Below, piece by piece: positions 1 through 8,130 of a stretch of 64,000 nucleotides of DNA. The position numbers were made by a program, and so were the translations under genes. The stretch is from JACKNG01 sp050184115 (GTDB lineage: Bacteria; Pseudomonadota; Gammaproteobacteria; Ga0077536), in NCBI GenBank assembly GCA_050184115.1, contig JBFXAQ010000014.1, positions 62,001-126,000 on the forward strand, read 5' to 3'. How positions within the stretch are numbered: the first letter of the stretch is position 1; each line of letters starts with the position of its first letter. The notes under the pieces are model-generated. The model made no database searches, was not told where the DNA came from, and saw only the letters and a program-made list of their open reading frames with translations.

Positions 1-74
1 TGGATTGAACGCGAGCGGGGAGTATAGCGCCGAACCCGGCGTGCCCCGTGACGGCGATGTCCCGCCCCGGCGCG

Positions 75-938
75 TCAGAACGGGGTGCCGTGACGGGCCG
101 CGTAGTCGCCGTAGGCCGGCGTGAGCCGCGCCAGGGCCGGGCGGTCGGCGCCGCCGATGGCACGGTCGTCGAGGCTGGCGATACCGATCAGCCCGGCGCC
201 GCTGCCGCACAGGAAGGCTTCGTCCGCGCCGACGAGATCATAGGCGGTGAGCGGGCGTTCGCAGGCGCGGCCGCCGCCGGCCTGCCAGCATTCGAGCACG
301 GTGGCCCGCGTGATACCGGGCAACGCACCTTCGCTGGTCGGCGGCGTGACCAGGGTGTCGTCGATGACGGCGAAGACGTTCGCGCCGCTGGCCTCGGCGA
401 TGCGCGCCTCGGCGTTCAGCAGCAGGGCTTCGTCGTAGCCGCGCAGTCGCGCTTCGCGCTTGGCCAGCACGTTGTTGAGGTAGTTGAGACTCTTGACCTG
501 GGGATCGAGCATGTCCGCCCGTGGCCGGCGCTGGCTGGCGGTGGCGAGACGCAGGCCACGCGCCCTCACCTCGTCGGGAAACATGCGGATATCGGCGACG
601 ATGCAGTAGAGCTCGGGCTCGTGGCAATCGGTCGGGTCGAGCGTGAGCGCGCCGACGCCGCGGGTGACGAGCAGGCGGACGTAGGCTTCGGCCGCGCCGT
701 GGGCGCGCGCCGTTGCGCACACCACCGCGGCCAACGCGGACCCGGCGAGCGGCAGGTCGAGGCCGATGGCGCGTGCGGAGCGCGCGAGGCGCGCGAGGTG
801 GGCGTCGAGGCGGAACACCCGTCCGCCGGTGATGCGGATGCCCTCGAACACGCCGTCGCCGTAGAGCAGGCCGTGATCGAGCAGGGGCACGCGGCAGTCG
901 CGCGCATCGCCGATGTGTCCACGATGCCAGACCTTCAT
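75..938 (-). CDS. Class IV PLP aminotransferase (IlvE/D-amino-acid transaminase/aminodeoxychorismate lyase fold)
   Basis: A 287-residue cytoplasmic PLP enzyme of fold type IV, which moves or eliminates amino groups on amino acids. The family pattern is clear: the N-terminal DHGLLYGDGVFEGIR segment (about residues 21-35), the Schiff-base lysine in VKSLNYLNN (Lys149), the EA(S/G)GANVF cofactor loop and a late GITR motif before the C-terminal domain. Length fits the family (270-310). The start at 938 was chosen because AGGAGAG lies just upstream and the family N-terminus begins there; the longer open frame is unsupported. It overlaps the iclR stop by four bases (ATGA), so the two are co-transcribed and probably translationally coupled. 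IlvE, D-amino-acid transaminase and aminodeoxychorismate lyase cannot be separated from sequence alone. Confidence 0.85.
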   Translation of the reverse strand: MKVWHRGHIGDARDCRVPLLDHGLLYGDGVFEGIRITGGRVFRLDAHLARLARSARAIGLDLPLAGSALAAVVCATARAHGAAEAYVRLLVTRGVGALTLDPTDCHEPELYCIVADIRMFPDEVRARGLRLATASQRRPRADMLDPQVKSLNYLNNVLAKREARLRGYDEALLLNAEARIAEASGANVFAVIDDTLVTPPTSEGALPGITRATVLECWQAGGGRACERPLTAYDLVGADEAFLCGSGAGLIGIASLDDRAIGGADRPALARLTPAYGDYAARHGTPF

Positions 939-1666
939 GTCGTCTCTCCTTCCAGTCGTAGAGCGATGCCTTCGGCGGCGTGGCGCACGCGGCGCACCGC
1001 GGCTGCTGTGCCGAGGGCGTGAAAACGGGCGGCGACCATGGCCAGCGCGACGCAGCCTTCGAGCCGGCCCGCGACCTGCACCGGCGCCGCCGCGACGCAC
1101 AGGCCGGCCTGCCATTCCTCGTCGTTGACGGCCCAGCCGCGGTTGCGCGCCTCGTCGACGGCCGCGTTGAGCGCGGCCCGGCTGCGCAGTGTCGCCGGGG
1201 TGTAACGCGGCAAGGTGTCGAGTTCGACAGTGGCTGGCGCAAGAGCGAGGTAGAGCTTGCCGACCGCCGTCGCATGCACCGGCACGTGCGAACCGAGCCG
1301 CGGCGCGGCCCGCAGGAAGCCGTCGCCCTCGGCCTTGGCCAGCACCACCAGGCGTGCGCCACGGGCGACGACGAGGAAGAAGGTCTCGCCGAGTTCGTGG
1401 GCGGCGGCTTCGAGCACCGGCTGCGCGGCATGGGCGACGGGTTCACGTCGCGCGCAGGCCAGCCCCAGGGTCATCAGCCCGAGGCCGGCCTGGTAGCGCC
1501 CCTCGGCGTCGCGCTCGACCAGGCCGCGCGCAACCAACGGCGCGAGGATGCGATGGGCGCTCGAACGCGGCATGTCGAGGCTGCGCGCGATGTCGGCCAG
1601 GCGCAGCGCCTGCCCGGCCTGACCGAGCAGGAAGAGGGCGTCGAGGGCCTTGTCGATGGTTGTCAT
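935..1666 (-). CDS. IclR-family transcriptional regulator
   Basis: A 243-residue DNA-binding regulator. Residues 1-60 form the winged helix (LRLADIARSLDMPRSSAHRIL is typical IclR) and about 75-243 form the GAF-like effector domain (VGKLYLALAP, then the NDEEWQAGLC segment with a conserved effector-pocket cysteine). Length is normal for the family. It is the first gene of a two-gene operon with the class IV aminotransferase. Two tandem dyads lie directly against its start codon, so autoregulation is likely. The divergent methyltransferase gene begins 185 bases beyond the operators and may share the control. The effector is unknown; an amino or keto acid handled by the aminotransferase is a guess. 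Confidence 0.9.
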   Translation of the reverse strand: MTTIDKALDALFLLGQAGQALRLADIARSLDMPRSSAHRILAPLVARGLVERDAEGRYQAGLGLMTLGLACARREPVAHAAQPVLEAAAHELGETFFLVVARGARLVVLAKAEGDGFLRAAPRLGSHVPVHATAVGKLYLALAPATVELDTLPRYTPATLRSRAALNAAVDEARNRGWAVNDEEWQAGLCVAAAPVQVAGRLEGCVALAMVAARFHALGTAAAVRRVRHAAEGIALRLEGETT

Positions 1667-1668
1667 GA

Positions 1669-1707
1669 TGTTCCGTATTTCAGAACAGTGTTCTTGAATT
1701 CAGAACA
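1669..1707. promoter_or_regulatory. Tandem operator, two TGTTC-N9-GAACA dyads
   Basis: TGTTC at 1669-1673 pairs with GAACA at 1683-1687, and TGTTC at 1689-1693 pairs with GAACA at 1703-1707. Both dyads have identical arms and identical 9-base spacers, and they start exactly 20 bases apart, close to two helical turns. The inner halves also form AGAACA-G-TGTTCT. The array abuts the iclR start codon (1666). An IclR autoregulatory operator is the natural reading, but the protein-site match is inferred. Confidence 0.7.
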
Positions 1708-1891
1708 AGGATTCGCATCTTCGCTTGCCGTCGTCAAGCCTGCCGCGATTCCTCCAAGAAATCCGGGGACGAGGCGAGCGCGGAGCCGTCCCCGCCGCCG
1801 CCCCTGTCGTCCACGGCCTGCACCGGCCGTTCCGCCATGTGGTACAAGGCGGCATCCGTTACACGTCGACAGTCGAGGAGGGGATCGAAGC

Positions 1892-2947
1892 ATGGACAAG
1901 GCGCGCATGAAGGCGATGGCCGACCGCGTGTTCCGCGATGTCGCCGGGGGCATGGCGGCGGGACTGGCCTGGCTCGGCTGCGAGACCGGGCTGTTCCGCG
2001 TGCTGGACGAGCGTGGGCCGCTCGGCTTTGCGGCGCTGGCGGAGGCCAGCGGACTGGTGCCGCGTTACGTCGAGGAGTGGGCGCGCGGCATGGTCGCCGC
2101 CGGTTACCTCGACTACGACCCGGCCGCACAGACCGTCAGCCTGCCGGCGGAGCACGCCTGGTTGCTGGCTTCCGACGGCACCGATCACTACATGGGCGGC
2201 CTGTTCGGCATGGTGCCGCCCTTGATGGCCGTGGCGCCGCGTATCCGCGCGGCGTTCCGCGAAGGTGGCGGCGTGCCCTTCGCCGATTTCCCGCCGGAGT
2301 GCCGTCACGCCATCGATCTCATGAACCGCGGCAACTACGAACACCGCCTGGCGAGTTATTGGCTGCAGCAGCTGCCGGACACGGTGGCACGGCTCGAAGC
2401 GGGCGGTCGCGTGCTCGATCTCGGGTGCGGCAACGGCCAGGTGGTGGTGGCGCTGGCGCGGGCGTTCCCGAACAGCACCATCGTCGGCGTCGATCCGGAC
2501 GCGGCCTCCATCGCCGCGGCACGCGCGGCTGTCGCCGCGGCCGGCGTCGCCGCCAATAGCGAACTCGTGCAGGCGACGCTCGACGCCGTGCCGCTAGAAC
2601 CCGCCTTCGATCTCGTCACCGCCTGCGATTGCCTGCACGACCTGCCCGACCCGGTCGGTGTGCTGCGCGACGTGCGCGCCCACCTTGCCCCGCATGGTGT
2701 GCTGCTCGCCATCGAGCCACGCGTGGCGGACCGCTTGGAGGACAACGTCAATCCGCTGGCCGCGATGTTCTACGGCTTCAGCGTCTTTCACTGCACGACC
2801 CAGTCGATGGCGCACGACGGTGCAGCGCTCGGTGCCTGCATGGGGCCCACGCGCACCCGGGCGTTGTTCCGCGAAGCCGGCTTCTCGCGTGTCGAGGAGG
2901 TTGACGTCAGGAGCCCGGTGAATCTCTTCTACGCGGTCTACGCCTGA
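1892..2947 (+). CDS. Class I SAM-dependent methyltransferase with N-terminal winged-helix domain
   Basis: A 351-residue protein. The N-terminal 100 residues resemble the winged-helix dimerisation domain of small-molecule O-methyltransferases (GLFRVLDERGPLGFAALAEA, then a wing near ARGMVAAGYLDY). The SAM domain starts near residue 174 with motif I, VLDLGCGNGQ, followed by the acidic VGVDPD strand end and CDCLHDLPDP. The gene begins at the ATG after a GAGGAGGGG ribosome site; the long upstream extension of the frame lies antisense to iclR and is not used. It stands alone, divergent from iclR and convergent with the GrdB-like gene 24 bases downstream. The substrate cannot be told; a methyltransferase acting on a small metabolite is most likely. 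Confidence 0.75.
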   Translation: MDKARMKAMADRVFRDVAGGMAAGLAWLGCETGLFRVLDERGPLGFAALAEASGLVPRYVEEWARGMVAAGYLDYDPAAQTVSLPAEHAWLLASDGTDHYMGGLFGMVPPLMAVAPRIRAAFREGGGVPFADFPPECRHAIDLMNRGNYEHRLASYWLQQLPDTVARLEAGGRVLDLGCGNGQVVVALARAFPNSTIVGVDPDAASIAAARAAVAAAGVAANSELVQATLDAVPLEPAFDLVTACDCLHDLPDPVGVLRDVRAHLAPHGVLLAIEPRVADRLEDNVNPLAAMFYGFSVFHCTTQSMAHDGAALGACMGPTRTRALFREAGFSRVEEVDVRSPVNLFYAVYA

Positions 2948-2971
2948 AACACGCACGGGGTCGCGAACGGA

Positions 2972-3778
2972 TCATTTCTTCAGCTGGTCTTCGCGGCTCT
3001 TCATCGGGAAGTGCATGGCGAAGGGGCGCGGCCAGGCGGAGGGCAGGTCGACCAGCGTGCCGCCCGTCGACACCGTCTCGGCGAGTTCGAGGGCGGCAGC
3101 GAGCACGGCGCGCTGACCGTCGGCGTCGTTGGGTGCGCCGAGCGCGTTGCCCATGGGGTGGTTGACGAAAGCCGTGCGCGGCGCGCGCACGTTCCACGAC
3201 AGGTCGCGACCGGTCGAGAGCAGGGTGGTGACGATGCCGTGCTCCTCGACCACGCGCGCGACGAGGCCGGCGGTCTGGTGATCGAGCGGGCAGGCCGGGA
3301 TCAGCACCAGCACGTCGACACCGTCGGCGGCGAGCTCGCGCGCGAAGGCCGGCGCGGCGATCTCGCACACCTCGTTGCGGATGTAGATGCGGCCCATGAA
3401 GCCACTCCACAGCCGTGATGCGACACTGCCGATGAACCCGCTCGCGGCCAGCTCGTGCAGGCGCGTGAGCGGGAACTGGCAGTTGATGTCGCGGCTGGCG
3501 TCGCGGTGATCGTAGTAGTTGTCGTGGATCTGGAAACCGTCGGCGGGAGTGTCGGCCGGGATGGCATCGAGGCGCAGGTCGTTGCGCGCATTGGCGTCGA
3601 AGGGCGCCGCAGTGGCGAGCGAGATGCCGCCGGTGGTGAGCAGCGACACGCGGCATTCCGCCAGGGGCTTCGCCAGGCGCGCAAGCGGGGCGCTGTCGTT
3701 GACGGTCCAGTCATAGGGCGGAAAGCCGAGTGACTGGTAGCGTGCATTGAGCTCGTCGACGTAGGCGAGTGGTTGCAT
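2972..3778 (-). CDS. Glycine/sarcosine/betaine reductase selenoprotein B-like protein without selenocysteine
   Basis: A 268-residue homologue of the GrdB-like family found outside clostridia. Recognisable segments are LAKPLAECRVSLLTTGGI (about residues 35-52), a DINCQFPL segment, FIGSVASRLWSGFMG and the redox region near 160-175. Proteobacterial relatives usually have a U-P-L-C-T-R-T-V-G type motif; here the same place reads C-P-L-D-H-Q-T-A-G, so selenocysteine is replaced by Cys163 and the resolving cysteine by Asp166. No GrdA, GrdC or thioredoxin partner is near, so a Stickland reductase role is unlikely and the function is open. The start at 3778 has a GGGAAG site; a longer frame to 3838 lacks one. 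The gene is monocistronic. Confidence 0.7.
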   Translation of the reverse strand: MQPLAYVDELNARYQSLGFPPYDWTVNDSAPLARLAKPLAECRVSLLTTGGISLATAAPFDANARNDLRLDAIPADTPADGFQIHDNYYDHRDASRDINCQFPLTRLHELAASGFIGSVASRLWSGFMGRIYIRNEVCEIAAPAFARELAADGVDVLVLIPACPLDHQTAGLVARVVEEHGIVTTLLSTGRDLSWNVRAPRTAFVNHPMGNALGAPNDADGQRAVLAAALELAETVSTGGTLVDLPSAWPRPFAMHFPMKSREDQLKK

Positions 3779-3925
3779 GACGATCTTCCCGTGAACGACC
3801 ACGCGCGGACGCACGTGCGGCCTGCGCAGGTTAATCAATTCACCGTGGACCTGTCATGGTGCGGCGGATCGCGTGGGTGAGCGCGAATGGCGCTCCGGGA
3901 TAGCGGACCAGCGGCGCGGACCGTG

Positions 3926-3953
3926 CGTCGAGGGCGCCGCAGCGCCCTCGACG
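3926..3953 (-). terminator. Hairpin terminator candidate after the small secreted protein gene
   Basis: A perfect 12-bp stem (CGTCGAGGGCGC and its complement) with a four-base CGCA loop, 11 bases beyond the stop of the 45-residue protein gene. There is no clear U tract, so it may act with Rho or only as a 3' stabiliser. Confidence 0.55.
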
Positions 3954-3963
3954 ATGGCTCACG

Positions 3964-4101
3964 TCACTTCTTGACGCATTGCGCCTTGGTGGTGTCCCAC
4001 TTCTGATCGGACTTGCAGTGGTGCGTGTCGGCGGCCATGGACGCGAAACTGGCCAGCAAGAGCGCGGAAGCGAGCAGGGTCGAGAGTGTCTTGGTCTTCA
4101 T
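3964..4101 (-). CDS. Small secreted protein, 45 residues
   Basis: A short gene with a textbook ribosome site (GAGGAG, eight bases before ATG), a cleavable-looking signal peptide (MKTKTLSTLLASALLLASF then SMAADTHH, cleavage probably after Ala-Met-Ala) and a mature part of about 22 residues, THHCKSDQKWDTTKAQCVKK. The mature peptide has two cysteines that could form one disulphide, two histidines and many lysines. A strong hairpin follows directly, so it is its own transcript. No known family is recognised. The signal peptide, ribosome site and hairpin together make it a real gene despite its size. A metal-binding or stress-related periplasmic peptide is possible but unproven. Confidence 0.65.
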   Translation of the reverse strand: MKTKTLSTLLASALLLASFASMAADTHHCKSDQKWDTTKAQCVKK

Positions 4102-4261
4102 CGTCGTACTCCTCGTGGAGAGCAGTGTGTTGGATCAATGGACCGAGTCAGGAACAGTGCGCACCGTGGTGATCGGTGGACGTGAGACCGGTGGCACGGA
4201 ATAAGTTCGACACCTGCGACGCCGGATGAAGCGCTTCGGAACCGTCCTACGCGACGCCCGC

Positions 4262-5704
4262 TCAACTGCGCCAGAAAGCCGGATGCAACAGCACCAGCAG
4301 GGTGAAGAACTCGAGTCGCCCGAGCAGCATGGCGAAGCTGTAGAGCACCTTCAGCCACGGTGCGACGGTGGCGAAGCTCAGGCTCGTGGTACCGAGCCCG
4401 GGACCGAGGTTGTTCAGCGTCGTGGCGGTGGCGCCGAAGGCGGACACCTGGTCCAGGCCGCCGATCATGCCGAAAGTCATCAGGAGCACGAAGACGAGCA
4501 CGTAGAGGGCGAAGAAGCCCCACACCGCATCGGTGACCTTGTCGGGAACGGTGCGCTCGTCGTGCTTGAGCGGGCGCACCAGGTTGGGATGGACGAGCCG
4601 TTCGATCTGCAGCGCACAGTTACGCGCGAGGACGACGAAGCGAATGACCTTGATGCCGCCGGCGGTCGATCCCGCGCAACCGCCGATGCAGCTGACGTAG
4701 ATGAGGAGTGTCGGCAGCACGTTCGGCCACTGGGTGAAATCCTCGTCCATGAAGCCGGTGCTGGTGATCACCGTGACGACGGCAAAGGCCGCCGCGCGCC
4801 AGGCTTCGAAGCCGGCGAGATGGTCGTAACCGCGGACCAGGGCGGCGGTCAGGGCGACGGTGAGGATGACGACGACGAGAAAGGCGAGGGTCTCGCCGTG
4901 GCGGCGGTAGGGCGCAATGGAGCGTTGGTGTAGCGCCATGTAGTGCAACGTGAACGGAATCGAGCCGAGCAGCATGAAGATGATGGCGATGCTCTCGATG
5001 GCATCGCTGTGGAAGTAGGCGAAGCTGGCGTCGTGGGTCGAGAAGCCGCCGGTGGAGAGCGTCGACATCGCGTGGCAGACGGCATCGAAGGGCGACATGC
5101 CCGCGGCCAGGTAGGCCAGCGCGCAGACCAGGGTGAGGCCGGCATAGATGCCCCACAGGTGCTGCGCGGTCTTGCCGATGCGCGGCGTCAGCTTGTCGTC
5201 CTTCATCGGGCCGCTGGCCTCGGCGCGCAGGAGCTGCATGCCGCCGACGCCGATCATGGGCAGGATGGCGACGGCCGAGACGATCATGCCGATGCCACCG
5301 AGCCACTGCAGCTGGCTGCGGTAATAGAGTATGGAGATCGGCATGCGATCGAGTTCCGCCAGCACGGTCGCGCCAGTGGTGGTGAAGCCGGAGACCGCCT
5401 CGAACAACGCGTCCTCGAGGGCGACGTCGAGGAGGGCGTAGAACGGCAGCGCGCTCAACAGCGACAGCAGCACCCAGAACAGGGCGACGACGACGAAGCC
5501 GTCGCGCGCGCGCAGACGTTGGATGGCACGGCGCTCGGGCCACCACAGGGCATAGCCCGCCGCTGCCGCGGTGGCGGCGAAGCCGGCCCAGGTGGCGCTG
5601 CGCGTCTCTTGGTCGCTGAAGGAGATCAGCAACACCGGCAGCAGCGAGGCGGCGAACATCAGCAGCAGCAGCCCGGCCAGTTGTTGCAGTTGAGGACGTC
5701 CCAT
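4262..5704 (-). CDS. trkH: TrkH-family potassium uptake channel subunit
   Basis: A 480-residue inner-membrane K+ translocation protein of the TrkH/KtrB superfamily. The four selectivity-filter loops are visible in order: SGFTTTGAT (about residue 107), LSTGGFST, ITSTGFMD and NNLGPGLG near the C-terminus, each between hydrophobic helix pairs. Length fits TrkH (480-500). The ATG at 5704 has GGAGGA upstream; an 18-residue longer frame is unsupported. TrkH needs a cytoplasmic TrkA nucleotide-binding partner, which is not in the window. The gene is divergent from a KdpD/KdpE-like sensor pair, and the 294-base gap carries 11-bp direct repeats typical of OmpR-class regulators, so K+ or osmotic control by that pair is likely. 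Confidence 0.92.
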   Translation of the reverse strand: MGRPQLQQLAGLLLLMFAASLLPVLLISFSDQETRSATWAGFAATAAAAGYALWWPERRAIQRLRARDGFVVVALFWVLLSLLSALPFYALLDVALEDALFEAVSGFTTTGATVLAELDRMPISILYYRSQLQWLGGIGMIVSAVAILPMIGVGGMQLLRAEASGPMKDDKLTPRIGKTAQHLWGIYAGLTLVCALAYLAAGMSPFDAVCHAMSTLSTGGFSTHDASFAYFHSDAIESIAIIFMLLGSIPFTLHYMALHQRSIAPYRRHGETLAFLVVVILTVALTAALVRGYDHLAGFEAWRAAAFAVVTVITSTGFMDEDFTQWPNVLPTLLIYVSCIGGCAGSTAGGIKVIRFVVLARNCALQIERLVHPNLVRPLKHDERTVPDKVTDAVWGFFALYVLVFVLLMTFGMIGGLDQVSAFGATATTLNNLGPGLGTTSLSFATVAPWLKVLYSFAMLLGRLEFFTLLVLLHPAFWRS

Positions 5705-5759
5705 GGCGTTCCTCCAGTTTGACCGGGACGCAGTATCGGTGCGCGCCGCGGCGTTCACA

Positions 5760-5796
5760 CGTAAAGATCGCGTAAGGCTTTTATGGAATTTTTATG
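5760..5796. promoter_or_regulatory. OmpR/KdpE-type direct repeats in the trkH/kdpDE-like divergent gap
   Basis: Two pairs of direct repeats each have an 11-base period: CGTAA at 5760-5764 and 5771-5775, and TTTTATG at 5779-5785 and 5790-5796. An 11-bp period is the usual spacing for tandem half-sites of OmpR/PhoB-class regulators, and T-rich TTTAT/TTTAC halves resemble E. coli KdpE targets. A separate inverted repeat, GGCTAGGC (5805-5812) and GCCTAGCC (5825-5832), lies just downstream towards the kinase gene. The site is the best candidate for the neighbouring KdpE-like regulator. Confidence 0.65.
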
Positions 5797-5998
5797 TGCG
5801 CCGGGGCTAGGCTTGCGCTGCAATGCCTAGCCATGAACCTCATACGGATGCTCGCCGACAGCCTCATCCGCGCGCCCCGCAGCGTCGGTATGGGCCACCT
5901 GTCGGTGTCCTGCGCCAACGGCGTGCCCGCGGATACGCGTGTGGGCGGGCGCGACGGCGCAGTCCGCCTCACCGCCGGCTGCGCCCGATTGCCGCCGC

Positions 5999-7417
5999 AT
6001 GCTGAGCGAACGTTTCCCGTGGGGCATCGAGCGCGCGCGCCGGCCGTGGCGGCTGGTCGCCCTCTGTCTCGTCGTCGCCATCGCACTCGCCTACCTCATC
6101 GAAGGCTGGCTGCCGCACGCCAATCTGTCGTTGATCTTCCTCGTCGCCGTTCTGGCGGTGGCGGGCAACACCGGCTTCGCGCCTGCCGTCGGCACCGCGG
6201 TGCTGGCCTTCGTCGCCTACAACTTCCTCTTCACCGCTCCGGCCCACACCCTGCGGGTCCACAGCACCGACGAGCTGGCCACGCTCGGCTTCTTCCTCAT
6301 CGCCGGCCTGCTCGTCGCTGCGCTCGGCGCGCGCATGCGCCGCTACGTCACGGTGGCGGCTGAACACGCCGCGCGGGCCGAGGATCTCGGCGCGCTGAGT
6401 CGCCGTCTCGGCGCGGTGGCCGATGCCGATGCGGTCGCGACGGCCCTGGTCGAGGGTATTGCCATGGTCACCGGGCACACCGCGCAGGTGCTGTACGGCG
6501 AGCGTTCGCCGGCTGCCGTGGCGGCGGGCTGGAGCGAGCTCGAGCTGGCGACGGAGGCCGAGCGCTTCGGTCACGTGCGCGTTGATTCGAGCGACGCGGC
6601 CGTCGTCGACACCGTACGCGGCCTGTGCGCGCAGGCGGCGGTGGTGCTCGAGCGCATCCACCTCGTCGCGGCGCTCGACGAAGCGCGCATCGAGACCGAG
6701 ACCGAACGTCTGCGCGGCGCGCTGTTGTCCTCGGTGTCGCACGATCTGCGCACGCCGCTGGCCTCGATCATCGGCGCCACCACGAGCTTGCGCGAACTCG
6801 GCCCCGCGCTCAGCGCAACCGCGCGCGCGGACCTCCTCGACATGGTGGTGAGCGAGGCCGAACGTCTCAACCGCTACATCCAGAACCTGCTCGACATGAC
6901 CCGTCTCGGCCAGGGTGCGTTGAGTCTCAAGCGCGATTGGACCGACGTCGACGACATCGTCGCCAGTGCGCTTGCCCGCCTGGGCGGCCTGCTGCGCGGC
7001 GTCGATGTCGCGCTCGACCTCGCGCCCGGTCTGCCGCTGCTCAGGATCCACGGCGCGCTGGTCGAGCAGGCCCTGGTCAACGTGCTGGAGAACGCCGCCA
7101 GGCATTCGCCGCCGCGCGGCACGGTGACGCTGGCCGCGCACGTGGTCGACGATGAGCTGCGCATCGAGGTCAGCGACGGCGGTCCGGGCATACCGCCGGC
7201 CGAACGGGAACGCGTGTTCGAGTCGTTCTACACGGCCCAGCGTGGCGACGGCGGTGCCGAGGGTACCGGCCTCGGGCTCGCCATCGCGCGCGGTTTCATC
7301 GGCGCCCATGGCGGCAGCATCGTGGCGCTCGATGGTCCGGGCGGGGTCGGCAGCACTTTCCGTATCAGCCTGCCGCTGCCCGAAGCCGCGCCGGATCTCC
7401 GTGACGGTGCCGAGTGA
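5999..7417 (+). CDS. KdpD-like sensor histidine kinase lacking the N-terminal KdpD/Usp domains
   Basis: About 472 residues from the chosen start. It equals the C-terminal half of KdpD: a DUF4118 four-helix membrane block (about residues 15-115), a GAF-like region (about 140-215), the phosphoacceptor helix SSVSHDLRTPLASI with His248, then N, G1 and G2 boxes (NVLENAARHSP, DGGPGIP, EGTGLGLA). The K+-sensing KdpD and Usp domains that make up half of full-length KdpD (about 900 residues) are absent. The start is uncertain: no good ribosome site precedes 5999, and the frame is open to 5939. The response-regulator gene follows after one base. With trkH divergent and no kdpFABC seen, it probably senses K+ limitation or turgor for Trk rather than Kdp. 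Confidence 0.88.
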   Translation: MLSERFPWGIERARRPWRLVALCLVVAIALAYLIEGWLPHANLSLIFLVAVLAVAGNTGFAPAVGTAVLAFVAYNFLFTAPAHTLRVHSTDELATLGFFLIAGLLVAALGARMRRYVTVAAEHAARAEDLGALSRRLGAVADADAVATALVEGIAMVTGHTAQVLYGERSPAAVAAGWSELELATEAERFGHVRVDSSDAAVVDTVRGLCAQAAVVLERIHLVAALDEARIETETERLRGALLSSVSHDLRTPLASIIGATTSLRELGPALSATARADLLDMVVSEAERLNRYIQNLLDMTRLGQGALSLKRDWTDVDDIVASALARLGGLLRGVDVALDLAPGLPLLRIHGALVEQALVNVLENAARHSPPRGTVTLAAHVVDDELRIEVSDGGPGIPPAERERVFESFYTAQRGDGGAEGTGLGLAIARGFIGAHGGSIVALDGPGGVGSTFRISLPLPEAAPDLRDGAE

Positions 7418-7418
7418 G

Positions 7419-8105
7419 ATGAGCGCGCGCATCCTGGTCGTGGACGACGAGGCGCAGATCCGCAAGTTCCTGCGCATCAGTCTCGAGGCCGCCGGCTATG
7501 CCATCGACGAGGCGCGTACCGGGACCGAGGCCCTGGAATCGTGCAATGCCGCGCCGCCCGATCTCGTGGTACTCGATCTCGGTCTGCCGGACCTCGACGG
7601 CGTCGAGGTCATCGCACGGCTGCGCGAGTGGTCGCGGGTACCGATCCTGGTGCTCTCGGTGCGCTCGCTGGAGGCACAGAAGGTCACCGCGCTCGACGTT
7701 GGCGCCAACGACTACCTGACCAAGCCGTTCGGCATCTCGGAACTGATGGCGCGCTGCCGCGTGCTGCTACGCGACCAACCCGCCGGCGAGGACGAGCCGG
7801 TCATCCGTAGTGGCGCCCTGACCATCGACCGGCGCAGCCGCCGCGTGAGTCTCGGCAACGAGGTCGTGCACCTGTCGCCGAAGGAATACGCCTTGCTCAA
7901 CCTGCTCGCCGAACACCGCGGCCGCATCGTCACCCACCAGCAGCTGCTGCGCGCTATCTGGGGCGAGCGCCACGTCGACGACACCCACTACCTGCGCGTG
8001 CTCGTCGGCCACCTGCGCCAGAAGCTCGACGACGACCCGGCGCATCCTCGCTACGTCGTCACCGAGCAGGGCGTCGGCTATCGCTTCGGCGAGGACGGCG
8101 GCTGA
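7419..8105 (+). CDS. KdpE-like OmpR-family response regulator
   Basis: A 228-residue transcription factor. The receiver domain holds the acidic pair (VVDDE), phosphoacceptor Asp53 in LVVLDLGLPD and Lys near 103 in YLTKPFG. The C-terminal winged helix shows LSPKEYALLNLLAEHRG, the recognition helix in THYLRVLVGHLRQKL and the closing TEQGVGYRF. It starts one base after the kinase stop, so the two are co-translated. The likely target is the direct-repeat site in the trkH gap. A REP palindrome begins 26 bases after its stop and may protect or end the transcript. Confidence 0.92.
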   Translation: MSARILVVDDEAQIRKFLRISLEAAGYAIDEARTGTEALESCNAAPPDLVVLDLGLPDLDGVEVIARLREWSRVPILVLSVRSLEAQKVTALDVGANDYLTKPFGISELMARCRVLLRDQPAGEDEPVIRSGALTIDRRSRRVSLGNEVVHLSPKEYALLNLLAEHRGRIVTHQQLLRAIWGERHVDDTHYLRVLVGHLRQKLDDDPAHPRYVVTEQGVGYRFGEDGG

Positions 8106-8130
8106 TCCGCCGCCCCTTACCAGCGGCCCG

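Noticed and set aside
1..74. Possible gene end at the left window edge
   Set aside because: No frame with recognisable protein features; too short to judge.
238..1446. 402-residue minus-strand frame across the aminotransferase and iclR
   Set aside because: Arg/Pro-rich shadow in a different frame from two well-supported genes.
980..1891. N-terminal extension of the methyltransferase frame
   Set aside because: It runs antisense to iclR and through the operator region; the methyltransferase fold begins after the GAGGAGGGG site at 1892.
5794..6363. 189-residue frame overlapping the KdpD-like start
   Set aside because: It overlaps the kinase membrane domain in another frame and becomes Arg-rich; only the first 50 codons look coding-like, which is why the kinase start is marked uncertain.
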